A DNA stretch of 64,000 nt from Rugamonas sp045984285 (GCF_045984285.3 NZ_JBJQIK030000003.1:62001-126000); one strand, 5' to 3'. Positions 1 to 8,420 are shown, counted from the first letter of the stretch. Numbers and translations are program-made. Notes: a model not told the origin generated them from the letters alone.

Positions 1-182
1 CTGAGGCGGCTGTAGGCTTCCGCCACCGGCTTGCGCGAAATGCCCAGCTGCTGCGCCAGCAGGCGGGAAGGCGGCACCTGCTGGCCATGGGCCAGGCGGC
101 CGCTCAGGATCGCCTCGCTCAGCTGGCGGTAGACCTGGGCCGCCAGGTCGCGCTTGCCCTCGATAATCAGGTGCAGTTCCAT
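1..182 (-). CDS. GntR-family transcriptional regulator, N-terminal part (cut by window edge)
   Basis: The first 60 codons of a gene that runs off the window. The peptide begins MELHLIIEGKRDLAAQVYRQ and continues with the winged-helix signature of GntR regulators (LSEAILSGRLAHGQQVPPSR, then LAQQLGISRKPVAEAYSRL). The ARQVYRQL-like opening and the PPSR stretch are typical of the MocR/PdxR subgroup, which carries an aminotransferase-like domain after the DNA-binding part; that half lies outside the window, so the subgroup is an inference. The ATG at 182 is the only in-frame candidate I find, but its AAGGAG-like sequence lies about 20 bases upstream, so the start is not firmly set. It is divergent from the gene at 270; bases 183-269 hold only the two leaders. 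Confidence 0.8.
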   Translation of the reverse strand, partial: MELHLIIEGKRDLAAQVYRQLSEAILSGRLAHGQQVPPSRLLAQQLGISRKPVAEAYSRL

Positions 183-269
183 GGCGCCGATCTTAACCCA
201 TCAATTCTCCTTGAGCGCAGTGCCCAAAGCGGGTAGATTGGGCGCTCGAATGGAGGAGGCAAGACCGCG

Positions 270-797
270 ATGTCCCTGAGCTGCAATGCCCTTGCGCCGG
301 CCTGGCTGTGCGCGCATCGCGATGTGCTGGTCTACCTGGGGCCGTCGCTGGCTTTGGCCCTGCTGATCCGGGCCCTGTCGCGGCGCTTCGCGCTATTCCA
401 TGTGTTCATGCTGGCGGGCACCATCTGCCATGAGCTGGCGCATTTCACGATCGGCCTCATTACCGGTGCGCGGCCCGCCTCGTTCACCGTGATTCCGCGC
501 CGTTCAGGCAGGGGCTGGGAGCTGGGCTCGGTGGTGCTGACGCGGGTGCGCTGGTATAACGCCGCCCCCGCGGCGCTGGCGCCGCTGCTCATCATTGCCA
601 TTCCGCTGGCGGCGGCGCTGTGGCGCACGCAGCCCGGCTGGCGCTTCGAATCGCGCGATATCCTGCTGGCCTTCCTGCTGGCGCCGCAGTTCCTGTCCTG
701 CTGGCCGTCGGCGGTGGACTGGAAAGTGGCGCTGCGCTCCTGGCCGGCCGCGGCGCTTGCCCTTTTGGCATGGGGCGCGCATTTAATGTGGGCTTAA
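270..797 (+). CDS. Small membrane protein with HExxH (M50-like) motif
   Basis: A 175-residue, strongly hydrophobic protein with about four predicted membrane segments (residues near 20-35, 43-65, 105-120 and 125-170). Within the second segment is HELAHF, a zinc-protease HExxH signature placed in a membrane helix as in M50/site-2 proteases. Near residues 140-150 the sequence WPSAVDWK could supply the third metal ligand (Asp), but the usual LDG/NxxPxxxLDG form is absent, so catalytic activity is uncertain. M50-like mini-proteins of this kind are usually annotated as hypothetical. A GGAGGAGG-like stretch lies about 13 bases before the ATG. It is divergent from the GntR gene and 90 bases upstream of prc. 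Confidence 0.6.
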   Translation: MSLSCNALAPAWLCAHRDVLVYLGPSLALALLIRALSRRFALFHVFMLAGTICHELAHFTIGLITGARPASFTVIPRRSGRGWELGSVVLTRVRWYNAAPAALAPLLIIAIPLAAALWRTQPGWRFESRDILLAFLLAPQFLSCWPSAVDWKVALRSWPAAALALLAWGAHLMWA

Positions 798-887
798 GCC
801 AGCTGCGTGACACTACCCTCCAGCAAAAGGCGTTTCATCAGGTAGAATGAGACGCACATCACTACATTACGTCCGGAGTAAATGCCG

Positions 888-3128
888 ATGAAGAAGCAAG
901 TATTGGCCGCCATGTCCCTGGCAATCCTGTCCGCCTACGCAGGCGCTGCCCAAACCGACAAGGCCGCAGACGTCCAGCTCAAGCCCGCTGCGCAGCAAAC
1001 GCAGGCCGCGCTGTGGGCTTCGCGCGTGCTGTCGCGCTACCACTACAAGGCTACCCCACTGGACGATGCGATGTCGGAGAAGATCTTCGACCGCTATTTC
1101 AAGTCGCTGGATGCGGACAAGCTGTTTTTCACCCAGGCCGACATTGACCAATTCGCAAGCGCGAAGACCAAGCTGGATGACGCAATCGTCGGCGAAAACC
1201 TTCAGCTGCCTTTCAATATTTACAACCTGTACCAGCAGCGCTTCAATGAGCGCATGGCCTATGCGCGCGAGCTGCTGAAGGCCAAGATGGACTTCACGGT
1301 CGACGAAAGCTACCAGTTCGACCGCGAGAAAGCCGATTGGGCCAAGAACGACGCCGAAATCAAGGAACTGTGGCGCAAGCGCGTGAAGAACGACTGGCTG
1401 CGCCTGAAACTGGCGGGCAAGGACGACAAGGGCATCCGCGAAACGCTGGACAAGCGCTACGACAATTACGTGACGCGCTCGCGCAAGCTGAATAATGAAG
1501 ACGTATTCCAGATCTTCATGAACGCTTACGCCATGTCCATCGAGCCGCATACCAACTACCTCGGCCCGCGCGCTTCCGAAAACTTCGACATCGCCATGCG
1601 CCTGTCGCTGGAAGGCATCGGCGCGGTGCTGCAGACCCGTGACGAATACACGGTGATCCGCGAGATCGTGCCGGGCAGCCCGGTGGCGCTGTCCAACAAG
1701 CTGAAAGTGGGCGACAAGATCGTGGCCGTGGCGCAGGGCGACAACGGCGCCATGACCGACGTGCTGGGCTGGCGCATCGACGACGTGGTGCAGCTGATCC
1801 GCGGCGCCAAGGATTCCACCGTGCGCATCCAGGTGCTGGGCGCCGATGCCGGTCCGGATGCCAAGCCGTTCGTGGTGTCGATGGTGCGCAAGAAGATCAG
1901 CATGGAAGAGCAGTCGGCCAAGAAGTCGATTCTCGAAGTGCGCGACGGCGCCGTCAAACGCCGTATCGGCGTGATTTCGCTGCCGACCTTCTACCAGGAC
2001 TTCGAAGCGCGCCGCCGTGGCGACAAGGACTTCAAGAGCGCCACCCGCGACGTAGCCCGCCTGCTGGGTGAGCTGAAGAAGGAGAAAGTGGACAATGTGC
2101 TCATCGACCTGCGCAACAACGGCGGCGGTTCACTGACCGAAGCGGTGGAGCTGACCGGCCTGTTCATCGACCGTGGTCCGGTGGTCCAGCAGCGCAACGG
2201 CGAAGGCCGTGTCGAGGTGGAGAACGATACCTTGCCTGGCCTGGCCTGGGATGGCCCGGTGGGTGTGCTGATCAACCGCGGTTCGGCTTCCGCTTCCGAG
2301 ATTTTTGCGGCGGCGATCCAGGATTACGGCCGTGGCCTGATCATCGGCGAACCAAGCTTCGGCAAGGGTACCGTGCAGACGCTGATCAACCTGGACCGCT
2401 TCGGCCAGGGCGACAAGCAGCGCCTGGGTGAGCTCAAGATGACGGTTGCGCAGTTCTTCCGTATCAACGGCGGCACCACCCAGCTGCGCGGCGTAACGCC
2501 GGACATCAAGCTGCCGTCGATTGCCGATGCCGACAACTTCGGCGAATCGAGCTACGACAACGCGCTGCCGTACACCGTGGTGAAGCCGGCGGTCTACATT
2601 CCGGCCGGTGAAGTGAAGGACATCATTCCGCTGCTGGACAAGAAGCATGAAGCGCGGGTGGCCAAGGACAAGGACCTGCAATACCTGATCGAGGACATCG
2701 CCTACGTGAAGAAGCAGCGCAAGGACAACCTGGTGTCGCTGAACGAAGCGGTGCGCCGCAAGGACCGCGATGCCCAGGAAGCCCGCGCCAAGCTGCGTGA
2801 GGCGCGCCTGAACGCCGGTCCTTCGCCGGACGATCCGATTCCGGTCGCTGATCCGAAAGACTCGCTGAACCGCGCCATCAGCCCGAAACCGGCGAGCCAG
2901 AAGTCGGCCGCGAAGGCGACCCCGGTGAAGGGCGCCAGCCGCACCGATGACGGCCTGCAGGCGGATGAACGCTCGCTGGCGGCCGAGCTGGATGCCGAAA
3001 AAGCGGCCAAAAACGCCAAGGACGTGCTGCTGAACGAAGCGGTCCACATCATGGCGGACGAGGTGGCGCTGCTGAAAACAGACACTCGCCTGGCATCCCG
3101 CGTGCTGCCATACGCCGCCGACAAATAA
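888..3128 (+). CDS. prc: Carboxy-terminal processing protease Prc/Tsp (S41)
   Basis: Periplasmic tail-specific protease that degrades or trims proteins from their C-terminus. A signal peptide (MKKQVLAAMSLAILSAYAGA) is followed by the Tsp N-terminal domain to about residue 230, a PDZ domain (about 235-325, EGIGAVLQTR to VGDKIVAV), the S41 catalytic domain, and the Tsp C-terminal domain. The nucleophile is Ser468 in GSASASE, and Lys493 in SFGKGTVQ is the general base; their 25-residue spacing matches E. coli Tsp (S452/K477). The first ATG is at 882, but GGAG at 875-878 sits only 3 bases from it and 9 bases from the ATG at 888, so I prefer 888. The highly charged region after residue 600 is alpha-helical and Lys/Ala-rich. 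A strong terminator follows at 3160. Confidence 0.95.
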   Translation: MKKQVLAAMSLAILSAYAGAAQTDKAADVQLKPAAQQTQAALWASRVLSRYHYKATPLDDAMSEKIFDRYFKSLDADKLFFTQADIDQFASAKTKLDDAIVGENLQLPFNIYNLYQQRFNERMAYARELLKAKMDFTVDESYQFDREKADWAKNDAEIKELWRKRVKNDWLRLKLAGKDDKGIRETLDKRYDNYVTRSRKLNNEDVFQIFMNAYAMSIEPHTNYLGPRASENFDIAMRLSLEGIGAVLQTRDEYTVIREIVPGSPVALSNKLKVGDKIVAVAQGDNGAMTDVLGWRIDDVVQLIRGAKDSTVRIQVLGADAGPDAKPFVVSMVRKKISMEEQSAKKSILEVRDGAVKRRIGVISLPTFYQDFEARRRGDKDFKSATRDVARLLGELKKEKVDNVLIDLRNNGGGSLTEAVELTGLFIDRGPVVQQRNGEGRVEVENDTLPGLAWDGPVGVLINRGSASASEIFAAAIQDYGRGLIIGEPSFGKGTVQTLINLDRFGQGDKQRLGELKMTVAQFFRINGGTTQLRGVTPDIKLPSIADADNFGESSYDNALPYTVVKPAVYIPAGEVKDIIPLLDKKHEARVAKDKDLQYLIEDIAYVKKQRKDNLVSLNEAVRRKDRDAQEARAKLREARLNAGPSPDDPIPVADPKDSLNRAISPKPASQKSAAKATPVKGASRTDDGLQADERSLAAELDAEKAAKNAKDVLLNEAVHIMADEVALLKTDTRLASRVLPYAADK

Positions 3129-3159
3129 GCGGCGCAAAGAACCTTAGGAGGGTAGGAGA

Positions 3160-3182
3160 GGGCCGCAAGGCCCTTTTCTTTT
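3160..3182 (+). terminator. Rho-independent terminator of prc
   Basis: GGGCC (3160-3164), loop GCAA, GGCCC (3169-3173), then TTTTCTTTT. The hairpin has a GNRA tetraloop and a U-tract and lies 32 bases after the prc stop. Confidence 0.9.
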
Positions 3183-3234
3183 GCGCCAAAGCAACATATT
3201 CAGCAATGATATATCTAGTATCACTACAATAAAC

Positions 3235-3263
3235 TTGAAAGATATGGCGCGGCGCAGCATAAT
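3235..3263 (+). promoter_or_regulatory. Sigma-70 promoter of candidate small RNA
   Basis: TTGAAA at 3235-3240, exactly 17 bases, then CATAAT at 3258-3263. The 50 bases upstream (3185-3234) are unusually AT-rich for this genome and could act as an UP element. No protein gene begins within a sensible distance except the weakly started gene at 3430, from which it is separated by a terminator, so the promoter most simply drives a short transcript starting near 3270. Confidence 0.7.
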
Positions 3264-3269
3264 GGAATC

Positions 3270-3330
3270 GTCTCCTCTATTCTCCTCCAAGGAAATAGAC
3301 TTAGCCCGCTCCCGTAGCGGGCTTTTTTTT
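3270..3330 (+). ncRNA. Candidate small regulatory RNA, about 60 nt, CU-rich
   Basis: Inferred from a near-consensus promoter ending at 3263 and a strong terminator ending at 3330. The 5' part holds a tandem ten-base repeat, TCTCCTCTAT (3271-3280) and TCTCCTCCAA (3281-3290), so the RNA would present two single-stranded CUCCUC motifs complementary to Shine-Dalgarno sequences. The 3' part is the AGCCCGCT/AGCGGGCT terminator hairpin with eight U, a typical Hfq-binding end. CU-rich anti-Shine-Dalgarno small RNAs are known in alphaproteobacteria; whether this belongs to a known family I cannot tell. Nothing else explains the 301-base space between prc and the next gene. Confidence 0.55.
3303..3330 (+). 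terminator. Rho-independent terminator of candidate small RNA
   Basis: AGCCCGCT (3303-3310), loop CCCGT, AGCGGGCT (3316-3323), followed by an unbroken T run to 3330. The 8-bp perfect GC-rich stem with U-tract would stop transcription before the NHL/M23 gene at 3430. Confidence 0.92.
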
Positions 3331-3429
3331 GGCTGCCGTGCCTGGCAGGGGGCAAGATGGCCTGCGCCGCACCATGGATGCGCCCGATCGGTTAAGCTTC
3401 CGGCTTCGGACCACATGACACGCTGACAA

Positions 3430-5562
3430 TTGAAACTAAAGCTGACACTTGCGGCCCTCGCCGCCGCCATTGCCGTTGCGGCAACTGGCTATTACTACTA
3501 TGCCCAGCAGGGAGAACCCGGCCGCTCGCCCCTGAACGTGATTCGCCAGATCACCGGCAAGACACCCGACTACTGGACCGCGCGAACCACCACCATCAGC
3601 GGCGACGGTGTGCCCGGTGTGGTGGATGGTGCGCTGGCCCAGGCGCGCTGGTCCGATCCCTTCGGGCTTGTTGCGGACGCACACGGCAATATTTATGTCG
3701 CCGATGGTGGCGATGCGAACCGGATCCGTAAAATTACTACGCAAGGACAGGTCGTTACCCTTGCTGGTGGAAAAGAAGGTTACGCCGACGGCGAAGGCGC
3801 GGCGGCGGCCTTCAATACGCCGTCGGGCATCGCCATCGACAGGGCCGGCAACCTGTATGTGGCCGATACCGGCAACCATGCGGTGCGCAAGGTCACACCG
3901 CAGGGCGTGGTCAGCACGCTGGCAGGCAACGGCCAGGCGGGATTCGCGGATGGCAAGGGCGCCGAAGCGCGCTTCGATGGCCCCATCGGCATTGCGCTCG
4001 ATAAGGAGGGCAACGTCTTCGTCACCGACACCTATAACGACCGCGTGCGCCGCATCGCGCCGGACGGCACGGTCAGCACCATCGCAGGCAATGGCCGTCC
4101 GGGCGACAGCGACGGCCCCGCGCTGTCCGCCCAGCTGGATACGCCGACCGGCATCGCGGTGGCAAAAGACGGCACGCTGTATATCGCCGATACCTTCAAC
4201 GACAAGGTGCGCAAGTTGGACAAGGACGGCACGCTGAGCACCGTCGCAGCACCGCCGGAAGACGAGAACCGCCCGATGCTGCGCCGGCCGGCTGCGCTGG
4301 CGCTCACGCGCGACGGCCATCTCTATATCTCCACCGGTTCCGGCGGCCGTGTGCTGCATATGCGGCCCAATGGCGAATACCACCCGCTGGAAGACGCGGA
4401 CCGTCCGCACGGCGTGGGCAGCGACGGCACCGTGCAGCTGTTCGCGCCGCGCGGGCTGGCGGTGGAACCGGAAGGCAGCCTGCTGGTGAGCGACGGCATG
4501 GCGTTCCGCCTGCATCGGCTGGCGGTGCCGCGCAAGGGCGAGGCTGCGCCGGCGCAGGCCTCGGTGGCGCCGCTGCCGCAGCGCAAGGAACCCATGCTAT
4601 GGCCGGTCAAGCCGCAGAACGAAGCGCGCGAAGTGGTGGGCCTGATGGGCGAAGTACGCGGCAGCTTCAATGGCGAGAACCGCGACCACTTCCATGCGGG
4701 CCTGGACGTGCAGGCGGGCGTCGGCGAAACCGTGGTGGCGGTGGAGGCGGCCAAGGTAACGGACCCTTTGCCCAACTGGGGCTTCGGCACGCTGAGCGAA
4801 GGCATCAGCATCGGGCCGATCTCCTACATCCATATGCGCGTTGGCAGGGAAGGGCGCGACAAACCGCTGGGCGGGCAGTTCCAGCTGCTGCGCGGCGAGA
4901 AGAACAAGCCGTACCGGGTGCGGGTGCGGCGCGGCGCGCGTTTCGCCGTGGGCGATGCGCTGGGCACGGTGAATGCGATGGCGCATGTGCACCTCGACTA
5001 CTATCCGGGCGGCGGCGTAGTAAATCCTCTCATGCTGCCTTTCATCGGCCTGCAGGACACGATTGCGCCGACAGTGCGCAGCATCCTGCTCACCGATGCC
5101 CAGGGCAAGCGCCTGCCGGGCAAGCGCGGCCAGCCGCTGCACGTGCCGCGAGCGCTGCAGGAAGTGAGCATCGTGGCCGATATCTTCGACCAGATGGACG
5201 GCAACCTGGCGCGGCGCCGCCTCGGCATCTACCGGCTCGGCTACCAGCTGCTGAAGGAGGACGGTACGCCGGCGCCGGGCTACGAGCAGCCGGTGATTAC
5301 GCAGGTCTACGACCGGCTGCCGCGCAACCGCGAGGCGGTGAAGCTGGTCTACGCGCCGAACAGCGGCATTACGGTTTACGGCAGCAAGTCCACGCAGTTC
5401 GCCTACGCGGTCAACAATACGCTGGAGGGAGGGCAGGCGCTGCCTGCGATGTGGAATATCGGCGGCATCGAACCGGGCGCTTACACGCTGCGCATCATCG
5501 CCGCCGACTATGCAGGGAATGTCGCGACCCAGGGCCGCGACCTGCCTATCGTTATCGAATAA
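3430..5562 (+). CDS. Exported NHL-repeat beta-propeller protein with C-terminal M23-like peptidase domain
   Basis: A 710-residue protein with an N-terminal signal or anchor (residues 1-24, Ala/Val-rich, ending in YYYYAQQ). NHL-type repeats cover about 50-360; each unit reads like GIAIDRAGNLYVADTGNHAV followed by VRKVTPQG and a STLAGNG turn, five or six blades. The C-terminal half (about 385-545) resembles LytM/M23 endopeptidases: H422 and D426 in HFHAGLD and the HVH pair at 519-521 match the HxxxD...HxH zinc ligands, so cell-wall hydrolysis or binding is possible. Residues after 545 form a beta-rich tail (IAPTVRSILLTDAQG). The apparent start is TTG with no clear Shine-Dalgarno, so the start is the weakest point. 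It ends 3 bases from the convergent lipoprotein gene. Confidence 0.8.
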   Translation: MKLKLTLAALAAAIAVAATGYYYYAQQGEPGRSPLNVIRQITGKTPDYWTARTTTISGDGVPGVVDGALAQARWSDPFGLVADAHGNIYVADGGDANRIRKITTQGQVVTLAGGKEGYADGEGAAAAFNTPSGIAIDRAGNLYVADTGNHAVRKVTPQGVVSTLAGNGQAGFADGKGAEARFDGPIGIALDKEGNVFVTDTYNDRVRRIAPDGTVSTIAGNGRPGDSDGPALSAQLDTPTGIAVAKDGTLYIADTFNDKVRKLDKDGTLSTVAAPPEDENRPMLRRPAALALTRDGHLYISTGSGGRVLHMRPNGEYHPLEDADRPHGVGSDGTVQLFAPRGLAVEPEGSLLVSDGMAFRLHRLAVPRKGEAAPAQASVAPLPQRKEPMLWPVKPQNEAREVVGLMGEVRGSFNGENRDHFHAGLDVQAGVGETVVAVEAAKVTDPLPNWGFGTLSEGISIGPISYIHMRVGREGRDKPLGGQFQLLRGEKNKPYRVRVRRGARFAVGDALGTVNAMAHVHLDYYPGGGVVNPLMLPFIGLQDTIAPTVRSILLTDAQGKRLPGKRGQPLHVPRALQEVSIVADIFDQMDGNLARRRLGIYRLGYQLLKEDGTPAPGYEQPVITQVYDRLPRNREAVKLVYAPNSGITVYGSKSTQFAYAVNNTLEGGQALPAMWNIGGIEPGAYTLRIIAADYAGNVATQGRDLPIVIE

Positions 5563-5565
5563 GGA

Positions 5566-6432
5566 TTACTGCACGAAGGTGGTGCGCTTGCCGCTCACAT
5601 TGCGCTGCGGCGGATTGCCGTAGACAGTGATGGAACCGGAGCCGTTGGTATTGGTATGCACCGACTGCGAAACGGCGACGGTGATATCGCCGGAGCCGTT
5701 GGTGGACAAGTCCGCGATTTCACTGCGCAGGCCGGACAGGCGCGCGTCGCCGGAACCGTAGACCGCCACATCCAGGGTGCGCACCGTGCCGGCGGCGCTC
5801 AGGTTGCCGGAACCGTGCACCTTGGCCATCAGCTGCTCGCCGCGCACATTGCCCAGGCTCACGCGGCCGGAGCCGTGCACTGCAACGCGGGTGCCGCCCG
5901 CTTCCAGCGTATCCGCTAGCGTGCTGCCGGAACCGCTGTTGATCACGTCCAGCTGGTCGACACGGCCGCGCAGTTCAACCCGGCCCGAACCGTTCTGCGA
6001 CACGGCCAGGTTGCCGCCATTCAGGCCGCTGACGTGGGTGCGCAGGCTGCCGCTGGCATCCAGGCGATTCAGTTGCGGGGTGGTGTAGCGCACGCGCAGA
6101 GGCTGGGAGGTGCGCAGTTCATCATCGACCCAGATGCGCAGCTTGCCGTTGTTCGATTCCGTATGCACCAGCGGCAGCAGGTTGCTGTCGCCTTCGATCT
6201 GCAGCGAAGCGGCGGGACCGACGCGCACTTCCACGTCCATATCCACGCGGCGGCGGGTTTCGATATCGAGCGCGGCGGCGGCGGCGATGCTGCGGTTTTC
6301 CGTGGTCACGCTGCCGTTGCCCTGCACGGACGAGGACGACCAGCTATAGCTCTTGCCGTCGCCTGGCACAACGATCACGCAGCCGCCGAGGGCGAGGGCC
6401 AGGACAGCGGAGGAAATGATGGAGAGGCGCAT
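5566..6432 (-). CDS. Lipoprotein with DUF2807 (GIN-type) beta-helix domain
   Basis: A 288-residue protein. The ATG at 6432 is preceded by AAGGGA and opens with MRLSIISSAVLALALGGC, a lipoprotein signal peptide with lipobox LGGC. The rest is a head-domain/DUF2807 repeat: residues 90-270 contain recurrent short units around SGSG/GSGR/GSGD (SGLNGGNLAVSQNGSGRVEL, VHGSGNLSAAG, VYGSGDARLSG, TNGSGDITV), the glycine turns of a right-handed beta-helix. Function in this family is unknown; it is probably a periplasmic or outer-membrane-anchored structural or binding protein. Upstream bases 6433-6627 carry the palindromic repeat described separately. Confidence 0.8.
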   Translation of the reverse strand: MRLSIISSAVLALALGGCVIVVPGDGKSYSWSSSSVQGNGSVTTENRSIAAAAALDIETRRRVDMDVEVRVGPAASLQIEGDSNLLPLVHTESNNGKLRIWVDDELRTSQPLRVRYTTPQLNRLDASGSLRTHVSGLNGGNLAVSQNGSGRVELRGRVDQLDVINSGSGSTLADTLEAGGTRVAVHGSGRVSLGNVRGEQLMAKVHGSGNLSAAGTVRTLDVAVYGSGDARLSGLRSEIADLSTNGSGDITVAVSQSVHTNTNGSGSITVYGNPPQRNVSGKRTTFVQ

Positions 6433-6547
6433 TTGATATCCCTTGTTATAAGTTATCCAGTGCCCGCATCCTATCTCCCCGCCGTTTCCGCCACCGTCTC
6501 CATGCGACGAATTGCATTTTTCGCAGGATGAACGGTGAGTTAACGGC

Positions 6548-6622
6548 CGAGCCCGTGTCCACCTTGGGGTCAGGCACCAAGGTGGACACGGGCTCGGGTA
6601 TGACATGGGGTGCCTGACCCCA
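6548..6622. repeat. Compound intergenic palindrome (REP-like)
   Basis: A perfect 20-base inverted repeat, 6548-6567 and 6577-6596 (arm core GTGTCCACCTTGG), around a 9-base loop. The inner part TGGGGTCAGGCACC (6565-6578) has its own perfect 14-base complement at 6609-6622. The two hairpins overlap and cannot form together. The element lies between the stop of the alpha/beta hydrolase gene and the lipoprotein start. The GGGGTCAGGCACC core resembles short palindromes I recall as common between genes in Burkholderiales; the copy number here cannot be seen. Confidence 0.85.
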
Positions 6623-6627
6623 GGGTG

Positions 6628-7602
6628 TCAGGAGCGGGCGAAGGCGAGGAGGTCGGCGTTCACTTTGTCCTTGTGGGTGTCGGTCAGGCCGTGCGGGGCG
6701 CCTGGGTAGACCAGCAGCTTGGCGTGCTTGACGATCTTGGCCGAGGCGCGGCCGGCGGCGTCGATCGGCACGATCTGGTCGTCGTCGCCGTGGATGATCA
6801 GCGTCGGCTTGTCGAACTTTTCCAGATCCTTGCGGAAGTCGGTCTCCGAGAAGGCCTTGATCGAGTCATAGGTGTTCTTGTGGCCGCCCATCATGCCCTG
6901 CATCCACCAGGACTGGATCAGGCCCTGCGAGACCTTGGCGCCCGGACGGTTAAAGCCGTAGAAGGGGCCGGAGGGAATGTCCAGGTAGAGCTGGGAACGG
7001 TTGTCTTCCTGCGCCTTGCGGATGCCGTTGAATACGTCGATCGGCAGCCCGCCCGGATTGTCCGCCGTCTTGACCATGATCGGCGGCACCGCCGAGACCA
7101 GCACCAGCTTGGCCACGCGCTTGGTGCCATGGCGGCCCACATAGCGCGCCACTTCGCCGCCGCCGGTGGAGAAGCCGACCAGGATGGCATTCTTCAGGTC
7201 CAGCGCCTCGATCAGCTGCGCCAGGTCGTCGGCGTAGTGGTCCATGTCGTTGCCGTCCCAGGGCTGGCTGGAGCGGCCGTGGCCGCGGCGGTCGTGGGCG
7301 ATCACGCGGAAGCCGTTGTTCGCGAGGAAGAACATCTGCGATTCCCAGCTATCCGAGCTCAGCGGCCAGCCGTGGCTGAACACGATGGGCTGGCCCTTGC
7401 CCCAGTCCTTGTAATAGAGCTGCACGCCTTCCTTCGTGGTGAAGATGCTGGCGCTGCGTTTCACCGGCGCGGCCGGTGCGGCCGTGGCTTCCGATACGGC
7501 GGCGGCCATCGGCAGCGCCACCGCTGCGGCCAGGCCGGCACTGCCCATCAGGGCCGAGCGGCGCGACTGGGAGACGTTTTTGTCGTTGGAATTGGTAGTC
7601 AT
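6628..7602 (-). CDS. Tat-exported alpha/beta hydrolase (non-haem chloroperoxidase-like)
   Basis: A 324-residue serine hydrolase. The ATG at 7602 follows AAGGAAG. The N-terminus has a twin-arginine-type signal (SQSRRSALMG then a hydrophobic Ala-rich stretch to about residue 42), so the enzyme is probably exported folded. The hydrolase core runs from about 52: HGW oxyanion region (77-79), HDRRGHGRS (103-111), nucleophile Ser145 in GFSTGG, acidic residue in HGDDDQIVP, and His in PGAPHGLTDTH. This pattern matches the haloperoxidase/arylesterase subgroup, which hydrolyses esters and can perhydrolyse acids; the natural substrate is unknown. It lies 50 bases downstream of the dienelactone hydrolase gene and probably shares its transcript. 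Confidence 0.88.
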   Translation of the reverse strand: MTTNSNDKNVSQSRRSALMGSAGLAAAVALPMAAAVSEATAAPAAPVKRSASIFTTKEGVQLYYKDWGKGQPIVFSHGWPLSSDSWESQMFFLANNGFRVIAHDRRGHGRSSQPWDGNDMDHYADDLAQLIEALDLKNAILVGFSTGGGEVARYVGRHGTKRVAKLVLVSAVPPIMVKTADNPGGLPIDVFNGIRKAQEDNRSQLYLDIPSGPFYGFNRPGAKVSQGLIQSWWMQGMMGGHKNTYDSIKAFSETDFRKDLEKFDKPTLIIHGDDDQIVPIDAAGRASAKIVKHAKLLVYPGAPHGLTDTHKDKVNADLLAFARS

Positions 7603-7652
7603 GGTTTCTTCCTTTGGTGTGAGTGGAGGGTGAAAGTGCTGTGCTACATTCG

Positions 7653-8348
7653 TTACAGGTTTTGTTTGAAGAAAGCGTCCGTGCGGCCGTTCGCCAGCTT
7701 CGCGTCGGCATCGTCGTAATGGCTGCCGCCGGGACGGGCAAAAGCGTGGTTGCGGCCAGGGTAGGTATAAAGCTGCACATTGGGCTTGCCGGACAGCGCC
7801 GCCTTGATGGCGGCCTGCGCGTCCTTGCCGATGTATTCGTCCTCGCCGGCCAGGTGGTAGAGCAGCGGGCCGCTGATGTTGCGGGCTTCGGCCACGTACT
7901 TCTCGGTGCCGCCGCCGTAGTAGGCAACACAGGCGTCGGCGCCGATGCGGGCTGCGCTCAGGAAGGTGAGCAGGCCGCCGAGGCAATAGCCGGTTACGCC
8001 CACCGTGCCGTTTGCGCCCGGCATGCCGCGGGCGGCGGCAACGGTGGCGGCGATGTCCTGCACGCCCTTGTCGAAGTCGTAGGCGCTGTAGAGGGCGAAG
8101 CCTTTGGCCCAGTCGCCTTCGCTGTCTTCGGACATGGACAGGCCAGGCTCGGCGCGCCAGAACAGGTCCGGCGCCACGGCGATATAGCCTTTGGCGGCAT
8201 AGCTGTCGGCGATGCTGCGGATGCCGGCGTTGACGCCGAAGATCTCCTGCAGCACGACGATGACCGGGTGCGTGCCGGCGAGGGCGGGGCGTGCGACGTA
8301 GCAGTCGAAGCTGCCGTCCGGCGTGTTGATATTCAGTTTCTCGCTCAT
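7653..8348 (-). CDS. Dienelactone hydrolase family protein
   Basis: A 231-residue cytosolic alpha/beta hydrolase. The family triad is visible: Cys122 in GYCLGG, Asp170 in AGEDEYIG and His201 in RNHAF, with Glu35 in LQEIFG, which in dienelactone hydrolases activates the cysteine. Family members open the lactone ring of dienelactones in chloroaromatic degradation, but many act on other esters, and no catechol-pathway genes lie nearby, so the substrate is open. It is first in a two-gene unit with the Tat-exported hydrolase and divergent from the LysR gene, the usual arrangement of a LysR regulator with its target. Confidence 0.9.
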   Translation of the reverse strand: MSEKLNINTPDGSFDCYVARPALAGTHPVIVVLQEIFGVNAGIRSIADSYAAKGYIAVAPDLFWRAEPGLSMSEDSEGDWAKGFALYSAYDFDKGVQDIAATVAAARGMPGANGTVGVTGYCLGGLLTFLSAARIGADACVAYYGGGTEKYVAEARNISGPLLYHLAGEDEYIGKDAQAAIKAALSGKPNVQLYTYPGRNHAFARPGGSHYDDADAKLANGRTDAFFKQNL

Positions 8349-8420
8349 TTGAAGCTCCCTGGCTGCGTTGCAATGGAGTGAATCTTAGGCGGCGAAAACA
8401 CAAATGAGAACGGACATTGC

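Noticed and set aside
3181..3426. 81-codon frame across the gap after prc
   Set aside because: It reads through a strong terminator hairpin, its start overlaps the -10 element or lacks a Shine-Dalgarno, and the product matches nothing.
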